A DNA stretch of 64,000 bases from Celoporthe dispersa (taxonomy: Eukaryota > Ascomycota > Sordariomycetes > Diaporthales > Cryphonectriaceae), in assembly GCA_016584495.1 (NCBI GenBank), contig WAID01000014.1:186001-250000 (forward strand). Direction: 5' to 3'. How positions within the stretch are numbered: position 1 is the stretch's first letter; every line of letters begins with the position of its first letter. The position numbers and the translations under genes are program-made. The notes below the pieces were generated by a model. It was not told the DNA's origin. It saw only the letters and a list, made by a program, of their open reading frames with translations, and made no database searches. Shown here piece after piece: positions 59,968-64,000 of the stretch.

Positions 59968-60243
59968 TCAGATGAGTCCGCATGTTGAGCATCCGCTTCC
60001 CGGTCTACCAAGCACGAGAAGCATCTCTCCTGGATACACCAAGCCGTTAATGCCGTGGAGGATCTCGACCCTCTGGATTGGACATGATCTGATGACATGA
60101 ATCCGTAGCAGTTCAGATCCTGAAATGCCACCCCGGCACCATTGTGACATGCACCAGCTCGGTGTCTGGTCGTCTCTGGCCGGAGGGCATGGCTGGTGAC
60201 AGGTGGAGAGGTGATGATATCAGCTCCACTATTTTCCTCCATC
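59968..60243 (-). pseudogene. Truncated PDR-type (ABC-G) transporter remnant
   Basis: On the minus strand one frame reads GVAFQDLNCYGF, the segment that precedes the first nucleotide-binding domain in fungal PDR transporters. After a shift and short deletion, the next frame reads RVEILHGINGLVYPGEMLLV and LGRPGSGCST, which is the domain start with its Walker A motif. The sequence ends at a stop a few residues later (CGLI). The Cys in GRPGSGCST is typical of the degenerate N-terminal Walker A of this family. Everything downstream is missing, so it cannot function. It points away from the P450 gene, from a shared upstream region. Confidence 0.75.
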
Positions 60244-60826
60244 CTTGCTGAGTGCTTCAATATTGAGAGGCGTGTGGTAGAAACGCATAGTAGACTCTGG
60301 ATGGGAAAGGATGCTATGATATGTACGGTACCTTTGATGATGCTACTGTAGCGTTGTGCGTTGTGTCACATTTCACTTGGCTAACTAGCCTACCTAAAAA
60401 AAGGGCCGGACTAGTGAAAGTTAAGTATTTACACAGTGCTTCTGCACAGGTCGCACCGCCTTCTAATTAATCTGTGAATTTGAGCGCTGGCTCCTTTCTT
60501 ACCCAGCCACCGTATTTGCGCCAGGTGTAACCCAACCGGTGCAGGTTGGGGGCCCGGCACAGTGCCAGCAATGCCTCGAGACTGTAAGAGTACCTCTCTG
60601 TTGTGTGTTGGCCACGCGGTGAAATAGCAGCTCAGCCGTTCCATCTGGCTTTTCGCTGACACGGGATATTCAGGCAGTCCTTCTGGCCGAGCATACATGA
60701 TCGTTTCAAACAGAAAATGTAAGCTGGCTCGTGGGAGCCCAGATCGGTCCGACAAACTCGTTCAATCCTTCCTTGAGAAGCTCAATTGTCTCCCTCCGTC
60801 TCAACACGCGTCGTGCCGCTGTCAAG
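60244..60826. other. Region upstream of the P450 gene
   Basis: No supported gene. It separates the ABC remnant from the P450 start and should hold the P450 promoter. Confidence 0.6.
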
Positions 60827-62522
60827 ATGTCACAAGCAAACATCATCCCAGCTGTTGCAACTGCATTCTGCGGGATTGCCGCGGCCTATGTCTTTTTCTG
60901 GGGTCTCTTGTACCTCACTCATGGCAGCAATGAGCCTCCAATGGTCTCGACGTCTGTTCCATTCATCAGTCCCATACTGGGAAGTACGTCTCGCCGCGAG
61001 ATGCCCTCTTTCCTTTCCTAGAGTCGCCTTCTCTAACACAGCGGAATAGTGGTCCGATGGAGCAAGGACTTCTACGCGCACATGCGGAAACAACACCGAG
61101 ACCTGCCCATCTATACCCTGAGGATTCCCGGAGCACGCCTCTACGCCATCAACTCGCTGAGTTTGATCCCTGCAGTGCAACGCCAGTGGCGCACGCTCAT
61201 CTTCGCACCTATCCAGGTCAAAGCAGCAAAGGCGGCTATGGGCGCAAGCAGAGAAGCTATTGCGCTTATGGAGCGCGACTTGGTTACCGAACAAGGCTTC
61301 GTCAACGGGATGGTGAAGGCTATCCACTCCACTACAAGCAGCGGGCCAGCACTGGATCTTCTGAATACCCGGGCCTTTGAGGACCTCGACGAGGCTCTGG
61401 GACAGATCGTTTCTCCAACGGGTATCTCCATGTATGATTGGATCGCCAGACAGATCATGCATGCAACTACGGAAGCAATATACGGACCATCTAATCCTAT
61501 GGCAGACCCTCGCAATCTCGAGGCTTGGTAGTAAGTGGTTTCTTTGCACATACGACTCTCTCGGCTCATGACAGCGTTGAGTTCTGATTTTTTGGTTTTT
61601 CTTCCTCAACAGCAAATTTCATCCAGCGCTCATGTACATCATGCTGGATCTTCTACCGCAGCGCATCTTCTTCAGAGCCGCTGTGCAGGCCCGAGAGGTC
61701 CTGGTAAAGAGCTTTACGAAGTACTATGCGGACGGCAGCTACAAACAGGGATCTGCTTATATCCAGAGATTCACAGAGTATTGCATCAGCCAAAAGATGC
61801 CCGAGGATGATATACCCCGCTTGCTACTAGGAACTGTCTTTAACAATGTCGCAAATACGATCCCCTCCGCTTTTTGGGTCATTTACCGTATCTTCAGCGA
61901 TCCGGTCGTCCTGCAGGACTGCCGACAGGAAGTTGACCGAGCAGTCAGGCACAACAAGCATGATACCGAGTCTACAATCGATCTCAGCTTCATTCTCAAC
62001 TCCTGTCCGATCCTGCTTTCTACATACCACGAGGTCTTCCGTTATCACGGTATGGCCAACTCGGTTCGCATTGTCGCAGAAGATCAGATTCTCGACAAGT
62101 ACCAGCTCAGGAAGGGTGGCCTGGTCATGATGTCAGCTCGAGCTCAGCACAGCAATGCAGAGGTCTGGGGCGAAGATGTTGACGCGTTTTACCACAAGCG
62201 GTTCGTCAAACAACCAGGGCGCCGGTTCAATCCTGTTGCGTTTCGTGGCTTTGGAGGTGGCACGACCTTGTGCCCGGGTCGACACTTCGCGACCAGCGAG
62301 ATCCTGCTCCTTGCTGCCCTCCTGCTCCTTCGTTTTGATATCCAGCCAACAACACTGCCGTGGGTAATGCCTTCAACCGCCAAGTCTTCACAGGCTGAGG
62401 CCATGGAGCAGCCTGATGATGACATCGAGATTCAACTCATCCCTCGGCCCTCGGCCGCCGGGCGGACCTGGCGTATCGAGTTCTCTGGGCCCAGAGATGC
62501 TGAGCTTCTCGTCCAAAGGTGA
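60827..62522 (+). CDS. Cytochrome P450 with CYP7/CYP8-like I-helix
   Basis: Three exons (60827-60983, 61050-61530, 61613-62522) encode 515 residues. An N-terminal membrane anchor (residues 9-30, VATAFCGIAAAYVFFWGLLY) is followed by a Pro-containing hinge (EPPMVSTSVPFISPILG). The K-helix ExxR is E353-R356 (YHEVFRYHG), and the haem loop FGGGTTLCPGRHFA places the axial thiolate at Cys433. The I-helix reads TVFNNVANTIPSAFW in place of the usual AGxDTT; this N-T-x-P-x-x-F-W form is seen in CYP7/CYP8-type enzymes (sterol 7-hydroxylases, prostacyclin synthase). The substrate cannot be predicted. The gene is intact and sits among decayed fragments in an AT-richer block. The TGA stop overlaps a strong GTGAGT donor at 62519, so an alternative spliced end is possible. 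Confidence 0.9.
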
Positions 62523-63481
62523 GTGGATGAAGGGATCATCGCACGTGTGGAATGGCACGTGTTATTCGTATGCAAGTACTCGTGGGCGCAAGGAGACCTG
62601 GGTCAAGTAGCTGTGGGATAGTCAAATTAGGACAATCGACTGTATAATTGGTGTGGAATACTGTCTCCGGTTCATGTATGCTATGAAGTTCTAATCGTAA
62701 ACAATATTGATCAAGAGCAAGTCTATCAACGAGGCTTAATTCAACTATGTACCATATAATCAATTAGGTCAGAGTTTGTGACTCGACTTGGGTCAAATAT
62801 AATACGACCAAATTAAGTTGCAAAATGATGCATCGGCCAGTAAGTTTAGAGTACAAGAGGGAACGAGCGAGGACAGCCTTGTTCAAGCTACGGGGTGAGA
62901 GCCAGGGGTAGCTTACTGGGGTCCACCATATGGCGCTATGCCTGATCAGGCAGGGTACCCAAACCTGATGCGGCGACAGCGAGTTCTCCATTACGATAAG
63001 ATGATAATTAAAAAAAGGCCGGGCTTGTCAAAGGCCGCTCCGAGATGTCGACCGAATGACCGAGAAGGGAAGTAGTATATGTAGTATATACATTTACATA
63101 TATATTCGTCTATCAATTGAGCTTATGTGTGTATTTTTTTTTTTCGTCTTCTTCTTCTTCTTCTTCCTGCCCTCTTCTTTCTGCACCTGCTCCTGCCTCG
63201 CCTGGTCCTGGTCCTGGTCCAGCTCAACACCTTCCCACAAGAAGGAATCATACTTTCCCCAGATCAACTGATAAAGCAAGGCCCCTCCTTCCCTGTTCAT
63301 CGTCACCACCCTGGGGCATCCAGTCACGACTTCCCTATAAATGAATATCCACCCACCCTACAAGCAGGCACGAACGAGTGAAACCCACATTCCAGACCCC
63401 ACCTAAAACCACCCGCTGCTGCTGCCGCCACCGCCAACACCGCCCACAGACGACCAGCCGACAAACCAGCCAGCCGCAGAC
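62523..63481. other. AT-rich intergenic region with CTT microsatellite
   Basis: 62.6-63.1 kb is AT-rich and featureless. A (CTT)n tract lies at about 63147-63167 and CCTGGT repeats at 63202-63220, in the leader of the next gene. No supported gene. Confidence 0.6.
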
Positions 63482-64000
63482 ATGCTCAAATCACTGGTCA
63501 GCGGCGCCAAGCGCCTCGCCACCAACAGCGGCCACCACGCCCCGCCGGACCTCTTCCCCAAGGTCACGCCCGAGGTCGACGGCGAGGACTGCCTGCGCGA
63601 CTGCGAGTCGTGCCACGTGCAGTACCCAAAGGGCTTCAAGGTCGAGCTGCAGGACGAGCTGTACGGCCACGTCAAGGGCTGGGCGACGCATGTGCTCGTG
63701 GCCACGGGGAAGTCGGACTGGGTGCGCGATGTGGCCAACGAGAAGGGGAGCGTGATGCAGGCGATCGAGGCCGCCGAGACGCCCAACAATGGTGTCAGTA
63801 GCCTCTCCTCCTCCCCTCCTCCCCTCTTGATCATGCTGACCTCTTTGCGCCCGTGTCTCTCTCCTGCAGAGGCTCATGCTGTCCGCCTCCAACATCCCGA
63901 CCCCCCATCACACGAGCGACTACGCAGAGCCCACCACCGTCCTCCTCCTCCCCGCCTTCGCCGTCGTCGAGAACGTCACCCCCGCCAACGTCCCCGCCCT
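63482..64000 (+). CDS. Apd1/Suc-Fer-like thioredoxin-fold ferredoxin protein (3' partial)
   Basis: The ATG at 63482 starts MLKSLVSGAKRLAT. The N-terminal block (DLFPKVTPEVDGEDCLRDCE, then SCHVQYPKGFKVE) and VKGWATHVLVATGKSDWVRD match the sucrase/ferredoxin-like family that includes yeast Apd1 and Aim32, which carry a thioredoxin-like ferredoxin domain and have been linked to iron-sulfur or redox functions. Exon 1 is 63482-63793 and the intron 63794-63869 (donor GTCAGT, acceptor CTGCAG). The join gives PNNG-RLMLSASNIPTPHH. Exon 2 runs off the window. The C-terminal Cys/His ligands that would confirm the cluster site are not visible. Confidence 0.85.
   Translation, partial: MLKSLVSGAKRLATNSGHHAPPDLFPKVTPEVDGEDCLRDCESCHVQYPKGFKVELQDELYGHVKGWATHVLVATGKSDWVRDVANEKGSVMQAIEAAETPNNGVSSLSSSPPPLLIMLTSLRPCLSPAEAHAVRLQHPDPPSHERLRRAHHRPPPPRLRRRRERHPRQRPRP

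Overview
The window is nuclear DNA from a filamentous ascomycete. Genes have short GT-AG introns (mostly 60-200 bp), GC-rich third positions and UTR-like stretches full of CT, GT and AG microsatellites. Recognisable proteins include a fungal K+/H+ antiporter, a PDR-type ABC remnant, a DUF3435 remnant and a large Ser-rich GPI protein. The protein set suits Pezizomycotina, probably Sordariomycetes; that rank is my inference.

Layout. 1-1259 (+) is the 3' part of the CCR4-NOT subunit CNOT9/Rcd1/Caf40. 2491-7726 (-) encodes a very large Ser/Gly-rich, probably GPI-anchored wall protein. 10069-13086 (+) is a Kha1-type cation/proton antiporter. 13507-14854 (-) is the ERCC1/Rad10 nuclease subunit with a UIM-like tail. 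15782-17197 (-) is an unassigned fungal protein. 19832-21371 (-) is GDP-mannose pyrophosphorylase, which supplies sugar for glycosylation and GPI anchors. 24690-25904 (-) is a small dsRBD-like protein. 33830-35958 (-) is farnesyltransferase beta. 44411-47175 (+) is a zinc-cluster regulator. 49816-50505 (+) is polyubiquitin. 51436-53590 (+) is a BRAP2/Etp1-type RING/ZnF-UBP protein. 55205-57718 (+) is a glycerol-3-phosphate acyltransferase. 58.8-60.3 kb holds decayed gene fragments (DUF3435, an unknown gene, an ABC-G transporter). 60827-62522 (+) is a CYP7/8-like cytochrome P450. 63482 to the end (+) is the start of an Apd1/Suc-Fer-like gene.

Most genes are housekeeping genes and no large functional cluster is evident. 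The clear accessory block is about 58.7-63.1 kb: AT-richer, with relics beside one intact P450. Two unusually large intervals (25.9-33.8 and 36.0-44.4 kb) have no gene I can support. They are packed with microsatellites and short GTAC-rich palindromic islands.

A main quality observation: at least six coding genes, several of them conserved housekeeping genes, are broken by single-base insertions or deletions, often in short homopolymers. Eight such sites are seen. This points to assembly or base-calling errors rather than pseudogenes, and each affected gene is annotated across its break.
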